Source: Carnegiea gigantea (Eukaryota; Streptophyta; Magnoliopsida; Caryophyllales; Cactaceae). Taken from it: 64,000 nt of DNA. The DNA is taken from contig JAKOGI010001549.1 of the NCBI GenBank assembly GCA_029747015.1, positions 1 through 64,000 of the forward strand, written 5' to 3'. A program made the translations under genes and the position numbers. A model generated the notes under the pieces. The model saw only the letters and a list, made by a program, of their open reading frames with translations. It made no database searches and was not told the DNA's origin. Of this stretch, positions 22,280 to 34,715 are shown piece by piece; the stretch's first letter is position 1, and every line of letters begins with the position of its first letter.

Positions 22280-24278
22280 ACAAGTCTCCCTATTTTCTTA
22301 AGGCAACAAACCTTCCTATAGGTAAGCATTCGTTATCGTTGGCTTTTTTCCTAAAGAAAATTCTACTAATTTTATCGACCTAATGATTTGTTTTTTTCAG
22401 GAACTGAAAACATTGCATTGTATGGGCAGACATTGATTCTATTAGCATTAGTTAGTGGCATTTTTCTCGCTTTGAAAATACATCTTATTTGCCAAGTGTG
22501 CAATATCTCAATTGTTTTATTGACTAATTATTTAAAAAATTCATTTTTGGTCAACGAATACCGTGCCTCCTATGTAGTTACCTAGACTATCTTGGTGTTT
22601 GATACTGAAAATAAATGATGCAATTTGTCTATCATGTGGTGTGTCATTACTAGAAAACTATAGGGATGATCTATGGAAATGAATGAGTTCACCAAAATTT
22701 TTGTAGAATTTGTTGAGCATGATATACAGTTCTCAGCATGATTCAAGATTAGTTCTCGGCATAATTCAAGATTAGTTCTGTAGAAAAGGAGGCTATCATC
22801 CTCCAAAGCGTTTTGGTTTATTAGCTCTTAGGAAAATTTTAATACCAATTGTAAAATTCTTTTTGCAAAGTGCATTTCAAAGGGCCCTAGTCAAAACCTT
22901 ATTATAGATAATAAATAGATAAGGAGATAGAGGATCCCCTTATTGAATTCCTCTGGTTGGTGTAAAGAAACAACGTACATGATTTATGATTATGGACTAG
23001 AAATAGTTAAAATGCAGTCTTTAATGCATTCTACCCACTTGGGATGAAACTCAAGGTTGAGCAATGTGTACAAAAGAAAGTTTCATTTTACTCTATCATA
23101 TGCCTTTTTCACATCAAGGTTGAGCGTTACCCAAACTTTTTTCCTTTCCCATTTTTGAACTTATTCATGACTTCATGACTTCATGTGTAAGAAGTAGATT
23201 GTCATGAATAAGCACATGTTCAATAGTTTCCCATTTTTAAAGAAGGATATAGTAGCCTTGTAGAATTTTTTTATGAATAATGTGCTAACAATCTTGAAAG
23301 AAAGCTGCCCTGAAGTTGTCAGACCCTGAAGCTTTATATTTATCCATTTGGAATATGATATCTTTAATTTCTAAATATTGGATATGTTTTAGTGAAATTT
23401 CATTGTCCTCTGCAATTTTAAATTATGCTTAATATCCATGTTGGCATATCTGTCAAAGTCAAATAGTGAAGTCGTTAATAAACATACTTTCAATTTGGGA
23501 GATTCACCAATTTGTACTCCCAAAGCCTTCCCTGCCTTCATAACTTGGTGGAAATAATGGGAATTGCAATCTCCATTTGCAAACCATTCATTTCTTGCTA
23601 TTTTCCCCAACATTCTAGTTACAAAAGCTACTTTCTTTCCCTTCCCTTCATGAATTCACAGTGCCAATTGTTTAAACGGGCACTATCTAGGTGTTGTACC
23701 AAATTTGTTGCCACTTGTAGAAGTTTATGAGCATTCCTTTCAATTTTATTCTTAAAATTACTGACTGTATTCTTACTCTACGATTTGAGATTGAGTTTGA
23801 TCTTTTTGGGTATTTATGTCACTTGACATAGGAAATACCTTGGACTCTTCATCTCCAATTTTGATAACATTATGTGTTTCTTCGTATTTGTCCCAATGAG
23901 TGATAAATGCTTCAAATTATTGTCTTTTTTAGTTGGATATCTTGACCCTGTGTCAAGAACAACACAAGCTTGGTTAGAACATCTATATATCATTCATAAC
24001 TAGATAGTTAGGAAATAATTGCATGCAATCCCCTATAAAAATGACTATATCTAGTTTTTCATAAATAAGGTGGCCTTTAAACAATTTCTAGGTAAAACTT
24101 GGCCATGTACATTTGCTTTAGTACTTCTACCATATGCAGCAAATTTGTTTGGTCTTCATGTTTTACCACAATGTCAAGGGTGTTCCCCTAATCTTAGTCA
24201 ATGGGTGAAGCATTTTATAAAATTCATCCATAATGCACCAAGGCATTTCAATTATCTCATTAAGTTGCTCGAGAAGTT
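22280..24278 (-). mobile_element. L1-type LINE, piece 2 (endonuclease end and reverse transcriptase)
   Basis: Minus-strand ORF2 remnant of a non-LTR retrotransposon. From high to low coordinates: LLEQLNEIIEMPWCIMDEFY (end of the APE endonuclease, ~24275-24215), EWFANGDCNSHYFHQVMKA (linker before RT, ~23600-23540), LDVKKAYDRV (~23120), PTRGIQ-stop-GDPLSPY (~22985-22940), LEDDSLLFYRTN with the two catalytic Asp kept (~22805-22770), DSLGNYIGGTVF and CPYNAMF (to ~22410). In-frame stops and frameshifts are frequent, so it is dead. It continues into 4294-3290 after element A and comes from 38421-38035 across element B. Confidence 0.88.
24274..24278. other. Target-site duplication of element B, left
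   Basis: AAGTT here and ACGTT at 38035-38039 flank element B; four of five bases match. LINE endonuclease sequence is interrupted exactly at this point. Confidence 0.65.
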
Positions 24279-24428
24279 TGTGGATGTAAAAGTAAGGTGC
24301 AAGCACATGGTATCTAACTTGTATTATAGTCCAGCGAATACGGGTCGTTCCCGTAAAGATGGTAGAATCAAATTTGCCGCTTAATTAGCTAAACTACAAA
24401 TGTCACTAGCAAGCAAAACAATAACAAC

Positions 24429-24521
<93 letters not shown>

Positions 24522-25812
24522 TAATGCCTAACTTATAAATTGCCTCAAGAAAATTAGACACTAAGTAAGTAAACTAAATAAAAGAACAATAATAAGACTA
24601 TTAAGACAGCAAAAAGGCTATATGCTTTTAGCGACTTAGTAACAAAATTTAGGCAACTTTGCCCAACTTGTTCCTGTAGGCCTCACAAACAAATAATTAA
24701 TAATGGGAAAAAGAAAAACTACAAATCTATATAATGAAATTCCAATGGCAATTAATATAAGGGCCCAAGCAAAGAGACAAAAGCTGAGAGGTGTTAGGAA
24801 AAGCAATGCAAATTAAGAAAAAGAAAAGACACGGGTGAGGGTTGATGTGAACGAAACAAAACCAATGAAAAAAAGTAAACCAAAAAAAGTTAAATTAAAT
24901 TAACCCAAACTGGGAGGAGCAAAGCACGAATTCAATTAAAACAGAGCAACAGTGCCCTTGAACGAAAAGCACAGGGTGTGAAAGAAAATGAAAAACAGAG
25001 CAATATAACTACTCTAAATCAGACCAAAAACCTCCAAATTACTTTGACTCAGTAGCCAAAATCTCAACAAAGGCACAAAATCAAAATAAAGAAATTTTTA
25101 TTCAAGGGTTAGAAGCTTTCAATAATGGCTTCCCAAACTCTAAATCTTAGGAATTCAAAAAATCTAAATCAAGAGAATAAAAACAAGTGGAAAGCTAGAT
25201 TACAAATGGATTATGGCTAATGAATTGATAGCTACACCTCCCATTCCACCCCTATTTATACATGAATTTGCAACTTAATCCACTTTCTGAAAATCCACAA
25301 ATTCGGATGTCTTCCTAACCTTTCGCTACCCACCTTAACATTCAGGGGATTGGGTTGTTGCTAACAGATGATGATGATGCACCTGGGATAGGGATGTCGT
25401 GGGTGCAATCTCGAAAGGAGGGGAGAAAATCACGGGTGTGAAGAAGATGGAGAAGATGAAGGGGTTGATGATGATAGATTGCTAATGAACATGACTGGTT
25501 CAGGAGGGAACTAGTGCAATGGAGAAGGAGAGAGAAAATAAAATGGGAAGTGGGAGGGTTAGTCATGTGAGTGGCATGTGAGAGTGAGTGGAAGAGTTGA
25601 TATGGGTTCAGCTGAATGGAGAAATAGGCTATGAATTTTTTTCCTGATTTAGTGTCTTGGCTCTCACCCACTGCAATCTTGGACAAACTTGACATTTTAT
25701 TATTTCCTACAAAATAATATAGAAGTAGTGTAAAAACAATACTAACAAATATTATTTGCAAGCAAAATAAAGTTTAAAGGGTATTAAAAATATCAAATTT
25801 TCGGGCTCAACA
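24279..25812 (-). repeat. Element B 3' LTR
   Basis: 1534 bp, matches 36516-38034. Contains an (AAT)n microsatellite interrupted by AATGAT units (24421-24525) and a minus-strand TATA box (CTATTTATA on plus, ~25252-25260). The 139-codon minus frame at 25342-25761 is LTR sequence. Confidence 0.9.
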
Positions 25813-26966
25813 AATACCCTATACTTAAGTTTTTGCTCGCCCCCAAGTAAAATGAAATTAAAAATTCTAGAAAAGAAAAATAAACGGAAAAAAATCTTAA
25901 CTCACTTCGTAGGAATCGTGATTGCATTTAGCGCATGCAACAAGCCCTTTAAACTCTTAGGTTCCCCCTAGTGGACGAGTGAGGTCGCATGAGGGTTTGC
26001 AGAAGATGTACCCACAAAATCTTAAAAAGAAAAAAGAAAAGAATAGAAACAAAAGACAAAAAATAAGTTTTTTTTGGGTTTTTTTATTTGCACAAATGTA
26101 CAAGGGGAGACAAAATAAAATTTTAACCAAACATCTCACTCTTATAGCCTAGACATTAGTCTGCATACAAACAAGCAGTTCATTCCTAGACTCTAAGTCA
26201 CTGATGAAATTTATGCTCCAACTTTTCACCCCACAAACCAACATGATAATGTATCCACCCTCGTGCATGGCATGCAATGTACCACTATCCTAGGAATTAA
26301 GCGAACTAGATTTTGGCTTAGTACTAGTGAGTAGTACCCAGTAGCAAATGCCTCAAACGGATACCATTTTTGACTTTGACTCTTTTTTTTTTCTTGTTTT
26401 TTTTCTTCTTCATTTTTTTCCAAATTGAAAGCAAAAAGAAAGACAAGTGGGAGAATCAACTCTGAAGCCTAAGACTATGAGGCAATGGTGATATATAATA
26501 TAAGGATTGGACTCACAATTATGATGGAGTGATGAGGTCAGAATCAGCTCATAGAATATTGTATTTTAGCTCTCAATTTGTCATGTACATCCCACTCCAT
26601 ACCATCTAATACTAAGTTACAAGGGGTCAAGCTAGTCAAAATGGTATAAGTCTCCAAAACAAAGTAAAATGAAAGACATAGGAAAAAAAGGTCTTTTTAG
26701 TATTTTTTGTTTTTTTAAAAAAGAATTTGAAAATAAAAAATAAGAATCTGAAAAAAAAAAATGCAAAGGCTCTCACCCCTACACTTACACAATGCAATGT
26801 CCCTATTGCGTGCAAAAGTATAAGAGTGAAAAGCACACAATCAAAAACAAAGAATAGGAAATAAAAGGAAATAAATATACAAAATAAGGTTCTATAGAAA
26901 GGAACAATAGTACCAGGTTGAATGCTAGATGCATCCAAGCTAATCTTCACAACCTCAATCTCTGTA
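25813..26966 (-). other. Element B 3' non-coding region with conserved block and hairpin
   Basis: Lies between the integrase stop and the 3' LTR. Shares with A, D and E the block at 25895-26020, including the hairpin at 25921-25941 (ATTGCAT/ATGCAAC around TTAGCGC; the outer pair is G-U in the minus-strand RNA). A CCCAGTAGCA-ATGCCTCAAA motif at 26338-26357 recurs in element D. The rest is low-complexity T/A-rich sequence. Confidence 0.7.
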
Positions 26967-28165
26967 CTATGGTTCGTAGAGCATCAGACACTGTACTTCT
27001 TTCCCTTCTGCAGGTAACTCCAGAAATGGCTTCAACCGTTGTCCATTCACTTTAAAATGCATGCCTCTTATAGGGTCCCGTATCTCTATAGCACTGTGTA
27101 GAAAAACATGAGAAATAATGAAAGGACCAGTCCAATAAGATCTCAACTTACTTAGAAAAAGGTGTAGTATGGAATCATAAAGCAATACCTTCTGACCTAG
27201 GAAGAACTCTTTCCTGTGAATGTGCCTGTCATGGAATAATTTCGCTATCTCCTTATGTGTCCTAGAGTTCTCATAGACCTCACCTCTGGTTTCTTCTAAC
27301 TCACTCAACTGTAACTTCCTTTCCACACCAGTTGCCTCTAAGTCAAGGTGCAAAGTCTTTATAGCCCACATAGCCTGATACTCAAGCTCTACAAGAAGAT
27401 GTTAAGGCTTGCCAAAGACAATCCTAAAAAGAGACATGCCTAAAGGGCTCTTAAAAGCCATCAAATAAGCACAAAGAGCATCAATGAGCTTATCTGTCCA
27501 ATCCTTATAGTTTCTACTCATAGTTTTTTCCAGAATCTATTTAATTTGCCTATTAGGAACCTCTACTTGGCCACTAGTTTGGAGATGATATGCGGTGGCT
27601 AAATGATAAATTATCAAGTACTTTTTTAATAATGCATCAAAAGAATGATTGTCGAAATAATTACCCTACTCACTAATAGTAGCCCTAGGCATGCCATACC
27701 GGGAGAAAATATTTTCTCTAGGGAACTTGACAACGAGTCTAATCTTAATTATCCTAGTTGGCATAGCCTCGACCCATTTGGACACGTAATCTACAGTAAG
27801 GAGAATATACTCATTCCCAAAAGAACAAGAAAATGGTCCCATAAAAACAATCCCTTAGACATCAAAAATCTCAACAATAATGATCGGGTTAAGGGGCATC
27901 ATGTTTCTCCTACTAATTTTTCCAAAGTGTTGGCACCTTGGGCAACTCTTACAATACATATGGGTATCTTTGAGCAAAGTAGGCCAATACAAGCCACATT
28001 GAAGGACGCTGGTAGTTGTTTTCTTTCCACTAAAATGCCCCCATAAGCTTGGTCGTGATGGAAAGAAACGATACTTCTAATCTCATTGTTAGGGATACAC
28101 CTCCTAATAATCTGATCGAAGCAATATTTGAACAGATAAGGGTCATCCCAATAGAAAAACTTCAC
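26967..28165 (-). pseudogene. Element B integrase
   Basis: The minus strand gives the integrase N-terminal part (FFYWDDPYLFKYCFDQIIRR, 28165-), then a broken catalytic core: TVDYVSKWVEAMP keeps the first Asp, the second Asp motif has become ATISE followed by a stop, and SGQVEVPNRQIK keeps the Glu region. The C-terminal part (27371-26967, 134 codons) is intact: ERKLQLSELEETR, GQKVLLYDSILHLF, SYWTGPFIISHVF (GPF module) and FKVNGQRLKPFLE, as in Athila integrases. Loss of the second Asp and several stops mean no activity. Confidence 0.88.
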
Positions 28166-28198
28166 CAGATAAAAGAATTTGTCCTTATCATGTTTACT

Positions 28199-28906
28199 CT
28201 AACCCAAGGGTATCTCACCAGTTACTAAGTAGTTGCCGATATCAGCATACCATGGTTCAGATTGAACAATGAGTAGCTGCTCGTCTGGGAAGCACTCAGA
28301 TATGGTGGACTTACTCTTTTTTCGCAAAATGATTCGAGATAGATGGTTAGCAACTAGGTTCTCAAAACATTTTTTATCTCGAATCTCACAATCAAACTCC
28401 TGCAAAAGCAAAATCCACCTAAGCAACCTGGGTTTTGCATCCTTCTTGGAGGAGAGATGCTTTAGTGCATCATGGTTAGTGTGAACTATCATATGAGATC
28501 TAGTCAAATAGGGATAAAATTTTTCAAAATCAAATACAACTGCCACAAACTCTTTTTCAGTAACAGTATAGTTTAACTAAGCCTCATTCAAAGTGTGACT
28601 CGTATAATATATGACATGAGGTTTCCTATCTATACATGTCCTAAGACAACTCCTACAGCATAGCCAAAAGTATCACATACTAGCTCAAAAGGCTCTCCCC
28701 AGATAGGAGCGTATAGGATAGGTGCGGAGGTCAGGGCTTCCTTTAGCCTATTAAATGCATTTGGACATTCCTCGAAGAAATGAAAAGGCACAGCTTTGGC
28801 TAAAAGATTGGCTTAGTAATTTTACTAAAATCCTGGATAGAACCCTCTATAAAATCCTGCATATCTTAAAAATGACCTAATGTCTTTCACAGATGTGGGA
28901 GGTGGC
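28199..28906 (-). pseudogene. Element B RT thumb and RNase H (downstream of the solo LTR)
   Basis: Immediately below the solo LTR the minus strand resumes with PPTSVKDIRSFLRYAGFYR, the conserved gypsy segment following RT, then an RNase H part ending FDFEKFYPYLTRSHMIVHTN, DALKHLSSKKDAKPRLLRWI and LVANHLSRI (28546-28320). RNase H would remove RNA from the RNA/DNA hybrid during reverse transcription. Stops separate the pieces. Confidence 0.88.
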
Positions 28907-29056
28907 TGTAATACCCACATACTTTATTTTTTGTCAAGCTGATTGCAATGCCTTTTTACATTATAGAAACTGTATTTTATTAATGATATGAGTTAAATTA
29001 TTATTCATGCGCCTATGCGAGCGATAATTCTATTAAAAGAATGTTATTGTCGTTGC

Positions 29057-29104
<48 letters not shown>

Positions 29105-32100
29105 CATTATTAGTTTTGAAAATTTTTCAATGATTTTAGTAAGTGCTAATAAGGGTTACTAACAGGTACTAAATCGAGTAGGAATCCGAACATGATTAGA
29201 TTGTCAGCCTTAGAATTAGTTTGTCATTTATTAAATCGAACCTTGACATATTTGGGAATGAATAATCAATGAAATGTAGTATTATCGATTTGCGTTTAGA
29301 GTTCGGGGTACAAAATTAGACTAGCGGTGCTATTTATTGAACAACTTGGAACAAAAAAAAAGGGAGGAGCATTTTTGTAAAAAGGAGCACCTAGCCCCTT
29401 TCTTCTTCCTCTCCATGCGAGCCCCCCGAACCTCCCTGTCTCTCTCTCTCTACTCTGCATCTTCTTCTTCCTCCTTTGAGACCTTTACACACGGCTCAAG
29501 CTCCACGAATCCACCAAATTTACGCCACAGCCAGCTTGTAAAATCCAGTCATTCAACCTTCCCCACAAGCTAACAAACTTCTGGCATAAAAATTTGGGCA
29601 AAACAGAAAGAACACACCACATTTTTAGTGGATTTGAGCACTGAATCGAAGCCCAGACACTTGTTAACGCTCAACCATGCCACCTTGTTTCTAATGGCTT
29701 CAAATCCTCTATAAATTAGGAATAATTTGCAACTCGAAACACTCACCACAAGATCAAGTTAGTGAGTGAGAGTTTGGGTTGAATTGGGCTCCGTTTTTAC
29801 ATGGGTTAGGCATGGATTGGGGCTGATCATGCGTTAGTGGGCAAGTGTCGAGGAATTGGGGTTATTCCAGCACTCAAAGTCCAGCCAACAGCCTTAGAAT
29901 CGAACCTCTAGCTTGGAATCGAGGTGGGGGTTCCTTTCCTTCTAATTATTATTATTTTTAACGAATTTTACTAATTTCAGTTTATGCATGTTTGAATCTA
30001 AGTTAGTAATTAGTTTTTGGAGAACTTAGAGCTAAAATTGAGTAATTATGGTGATAATGCTGATTTTAGGATTCTTGCATGTTGAGTGGATGCGTGGTTT
30101 TACTAGCCGCTCTGTTTGGAGATTAGTTAAACAGGTAGAATGTTGCTTTAGTGCTGTTGTTAAATCAGTTTATTATCCCAAAAATTAGTTTATTGTAGAG
30201 CAAGCTAAATTATATTTAAATGTCATTATTAGATCAGATTTGTTACATTTAAATTTTATTTTTGGCTATTAGCATGAATGTTACACTTGTGTATGATAGT
30301 TTCATGTACTATTGATTCATTTATGACAATATTGAACCAAGCTTGGCAGTTGGATGGCTTGAGGTGAAACTGTTGAGTGATTCGAGGTGCTTGTGGCGCT
30401 GTTGTGCAAGGAGGGAGCTTGGGTTTCATATTAACTACAATCGTGTGGATTGCGAGGTTTATGAAATGCTAAGGTAGATTCTGCTGAAACTATTCCTGCA
30501 AAGTGTTATGAATGTGCTACTTGTGAACCCTCTCCCCTTGAAAATATTATGATGCTATGTGATTGATTTTGAACTTAGACATATTCAAAAAGGGTTGTTA
30601 AAGGCTTGTTTTTACAATTGCAAATTTTTTGAGTATATACTAGTTGCCCATTAGTTTGTTAAGGTGTTTGAAGCATAAAAAGGCCCTAAATCATCAAACT
30701 ACTCAGTAAATGACCGAACTAAATAGTCGATAGGTCTAGGAATCAAAAAGCAAACCAGTAGTAAGTTTGGAAGCGTTTTTGAGGCTTTGGTTTGATTATG
30801 TCCCCTTCTTTGAGTTTAAAAAGGATTTAAACAAACCTAAAACGGGCAATTGAAGGTGTTAACTATAAAACTTGGTTGAATTATATACTAGCGACTTACT
30901 TTACATTTTAAATTGCGAATTAGTAAACTCTTTATGATTTTACGAAGATTCCTATGTTTAAAATGAAAAGAACCATAAAGCATTAGTAAGGTTATAGAGT
31001 GTTTCCCTAGACAAGCATGATTTTAATAAAGTAAGCAACTATTAAAGAGAGATGAATCGTGATTCACACGAAGGTGAAACTTGTTGTGTAACAGTGACTT
31101 CTTTTAATAACCTATTAGGGTTTATATGATTTTAATGGCTAAGATTAGTGCTTGAGTGGACAAATGATTAGGGAGTAGGCCCGGTTTACCAGAACCCTAA
31201 TGCCTAGGGAGAAAGACCTAGAAATGGGAACCTTAGAAGACTTTGACGAGAGTAACGGTTCAAAATATGTTATACACCAGGGATAATTGATGCGTAAGTG
31301 ATGGCCTCACATAGGGGGAGTGATGATCTCCCCTAATTAGCATGTTAAGAGATCTTATACTTAAAAAGAGAAGATGTTTCCTGATAAATGAGAAAAATGA
31401 TTTGAATTATTACTAATGTGGGCATTTCAGGAATTTTTAGAAAGAATATGAGCCTTGAAGAGGCTAGCGTGATTTATAAACTATTCTTTGATTATATCAT
31501 GAGTCACTGCATTTTCAAATGCATATTTGAAAGGATTTTACTTTATCCTCATTGCTTACTTGCTTATGTGCCTACATACTCATTTATTAAGGAAGTTTGA
31601 TCATCAAGGGCTTAGAAATGAGCTTGAGTGGCTAGTATGAAGTTTATGGGTGAGGATTCTTCTTTGGGGACAATGATTGCCTAATATGATAGTAAATATA
31701 CAAATGTATGTGACTGCTACTTATCATTACTGACTGCAAATGGTTTTGGTTTTAAGGGGTTGAGGAATTTTCACTAAACGTGTGGTAGCTCATCCCTTTA
31801 CTTATTCCCTTTTCCAGGTCCAGTTTGAGCAGGTATAAAGGATATTTTGGAAGTTATTTGATGTCGACCTATCAGAAGTCTTCTTATCAAGTCTCTATTG
31901 TATAAACTACTGTGAAGTGGTTGATGCTTCTCAAATTTGTAAAGGTTTAAGCTCATCATTGGATGTGTATACATATAGTTGGCTCTGTACCAATGTATAA
32001 ATTGTTATAACCCTTATGTTTAGTTGGTTCGACTATTAGTGAACCAGACGGGTGGCCCGTGGTGGTGAATCTCGTCACCTTATTTCATATCTATCCTTTC

Positions 32101-32283
32101 TATCAGTTACAGGTACCCTTCCCTGAGTTAAGACCATAAATGTTGCAAATACAGGGGAAACTCTTGCAGTTTTATTCCGGGATGTTTATCTAAATGCAAA
32201 TGTCCAACCTCAACATTAATAGCCTTAGGCATTTCCTTCAGGAATCCTGGTGGTATGGCTCCTCCTCTAGCTGGGGGTGTTAA
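28907..32283 (+). mobile_element. Solo LTR, chromovirus/LARD-related, inserted in element B pol
   Basis: 3377 bp beginning TGTAATACCCACATAC and ending GGGGGTGTTAA, with near-matching duplications GTGGC (28902-28906) and GTGGA (32284-32288). It splits the codons INLP and PPTSVK of element B pol. It parallels the LARD LTR: same start pattern, TATAAAT (29710-29716) after a pyrimidine-rich stretch, CTTGG-AGTTGGATGG-TTGAGG, CAATCGTGTGGATTGCGAGG, and the same end. It has no internal region, so it is a product of LTR-LTR recombination. It carries an (ATT)n microsatellite at 29055-29108. The 60-78-codon frames inside are not genes. Confidence 0.85.
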
Positions 32284-33354
32284 GTGGAAGATTGATAATC
32301 AAATCAATTTTTGCTTCATCGACATCAATCCCATCATGTGAAATTACATGCCCTAAAACAATTCCCTTCTTTACCATAAAATCGCATTTCTCCCAATTTA
32401 GAGTCAAATTCATTTCCCTACATCATTGCAAAACTGTTGTCAAATTGGCCAAACAGTCTTCAAATGAGGATCCAAACGCAGAAAATCATCCATAAACACC
32501 TCGATGTATTGCGCAATCATGTCAAAAAATATAAAAATCATGCAACGCTGAAAAGTAGCAGGAGCATCACAAAGACCAAATGGCATCCTCCTAAAAGCAA
32601 AAGTACCAAAGGGGTATGTAAAAGTGGTCTTGTATTGGTCCTTAGGTACTATGGAGATTTGGGTGTAGCCAGAGCATCCATCCAAAAAGTAATAATAACT
32701 ATGCCTAGCTAACCTCTCAAGCATTTGGTCCATAAAAGGCAAAGGGAAGTGGTCTTTCCTAGTAGCTGCATTCAGCTTCCTATAATCAATACAGACATGC
32801 ATCCAGACTGGACTCTGGTGGTGACTAACTCATTCTTGTCATTCCTAGTCACAATATACCGGTCTTCTTAGGAACGACTTGGATCGGGCTAACCCACTCG
32901 CTTTCAGAGATTGGATAAATGATCCTGTGATCTAACCACTTAATGATCTCTTTTTGGACGATTTCTTGCAGGTAGGGTTTAGACGTCTTTGATGGTCTCT
33001 ATAAGGTTTAGCGTTATCCTCCAGATGAATTCTGTGTTGCACAATGGAGCGGCCAATACCTTTAATGTCACCTAAGATCCAACCTATGGCCTCTTTGTTT
33101 TCCCTAAGTACTTTCAACAATTTACTTTCTTGGTCCTCATTCAGATCAGATGCAATAATCACAGAAAAAGTCTCATTAGGACCAAAAAAGACATATTTAA
33201 GAGAATAAGGCAAAGGTTTCAGCTCTGGTGTGCGTTCAGAAGTATTTGTAACAAAAGAAGGGGAGTTAGAAGAGTCGAAGGAGAGGGAATTAATGTTATC
33301 ACATATATCATTTTCAATCAAATCATCAACACATGAGTCAGCACAAGCATACAT
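32284..33354 (-). pseudogene. Element B reverse transcriptase (upstream of the solo LTR)
   Basis: The minus strand reads the pre-RT segment (PELKPLPYSLKYVFFGPNET, ESKLLKVLRENKEAIGW, HRIHLEDNAKPYRDHQRRLN; 33354-32932), then RT (32802-32440): VCIDYRKLNAATRKDHFPLP, SYYYFLDGCSGYTQI, PFGLCDAPATFQRCM and the catalytic box as IEVFMDDF. It ends at IDVDEAKIDLIINLP by the solo LTR. A frame break lies between 32932 and 32802. The active-site Asp pair is kept, but the gene is split. Confidence 0.9.
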
Positions 33355-33597
33355 AGCTAGCTAATTAACAATGTCAAGCTCATCAAAAATAGCATGTCGT
33401 CTTTCGGCATTAAAAATATTCAAATCAGCAATCATATTTCCAAAAGACAATTTAATCATAGCATTCCTACAATTGATCAAAGCATTTGAAGTAGTTAGAA
33501 AAGATCGACCAAGAATGAAAGGTATTTAGTCCTCAGGATTAGTGACAGACTCAGTTTCCATAATAACAAAATCCACAGGAAATATGAACTCGCCCAC

Positions 33598-33960
33598 TTA
33601 AATAAAAACGTCCTCAACTGCACCCCTAGGAGTTCTAGTAGAGCGGTTGGCTAACTGGAGAATTATCCTTGTGGATTTTAACTCTCCTAATCCCAGCCTC
33701 TCAGACACCGAATATGGAAGCAAATTGACACTAGCCCCTAAATCCAATAATGCTCTATGGATGATCTGGCCCCCTATAACTATGAAAATAGTAAGGCAAC
33801 CGGGGTCTTTATATTTAGTTGGGATCTGAAGAGAGGTAATGGAGTTCACATTAGAGGCTAAGAAAGCCTTCTTTGGTACACTAGTCATTCTCTTAGTGGT
33901 GCACAACTCTTTCAAGAATTTAACATAAGGAGACATATGCTGGATAGCATCCAGAAGGGG
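33598..33960 (-). pseudogene. Element B aspartic protease
   Basis: A 112-codon minus frame (33936-33598) with YVKFLKELCTTKR, KYKDPGCLTIFIVIGG and the active site LLDLGASVNLLPYSV, then LGLGELKSTRIILQLANRS. DLGAS is the Athila/Tat form of the retroviral D[ST]G site. Its job would be to cut the Gag-Pol polyprotein. It lies just below the MITE that separates it from gag. Confidence 0.88.
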
Positions 33961-34098
33961 AATGTTGATTTTGGCTTGAGAAATAATCTCTCAAATATTC
34001 TCAACATGGGTATGGTCTTTCTTGTTCTTTAACCTATTCGGAAAGGGTGCTGCAGGTTTATGAACTCGCTCAACAGTCGAAGGATGAGATGTATCATC

Positions 34099-34707
34099 TA
34101 AGGCTATCAAACATATCAGGTTGGGTCGAATTTGTGTTCTTGTCAAACTTAAACGGGTTGAGAAATCCTCAACCTTAACCTAACTCATTTATGGAACGAG
34201 TTGAAAACCTTAACCTGTACCCGTTTATTTTTTAAACAGGTTGACATGAAATTTACCCATTAGCCTGTTTAATATAAACAGGTCAAGTTTAGGTTATCTC
34301 ATTACCTGTTTAGCCGCTTTATATTTTGACTCAAATATGGTTTCCGAAACATTATCAATCAATTTTTTGATTTTAATATAGCAGTATAATGCAACTATTG
34401 TCTATGATTCACAAGAATCACAATGACAAAACAAACATCAACTTGATTAAACCCCGTCCTTTCACAATTTCCCCCAAAAAGTATATGGTAATTGAGTAAA
34501 CTGATAAACTTATTTAATGTATTTAATCAAACGGGTTACATAGATACTTTTTCGTGTTAAAATTCTCAACTTGAAGCTAACCCAACTAATTGAACGGGTT
34601 AAATGTGTCAACCTATTTAATTAAATGGATTGAAAATCTTTACCCAAACTCAATTTCGTGTTTAGTTTGGATCGATAATCGTCTCAGGTTAACTTTTGAT
34701 AGCCCTA
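34099..34707. mobile_element. hAT-type MITE between element B gag and protease
   Basis: 609 bp with short terminal inverted repeats TAAGGCTATCAAA (left) and TAGGGCTATCAAA (right, inverted), flanked by 8-bp near-duplications GTATCATC (34091-34098) and GTATCATT (34708-34715). An 8-bp target site and a TAGGGNTRTCAAA end are typical of hAT elements. The body has many ACGGGTT/AACCCG-type subterminal repeats in both orientations and no coding capacity. Confidence 0.82.
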
Positions 34708-34715
34708 GTATCATT

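Noticed and set aside
25342..25761. 139-codon minus frame
   Set aside because: Inside the element B LTR, not matched as an open frame in the other LTR.
27645..28046. 133-codon plus frame
   Set aside because: Antisense shadow of the element B integrase.
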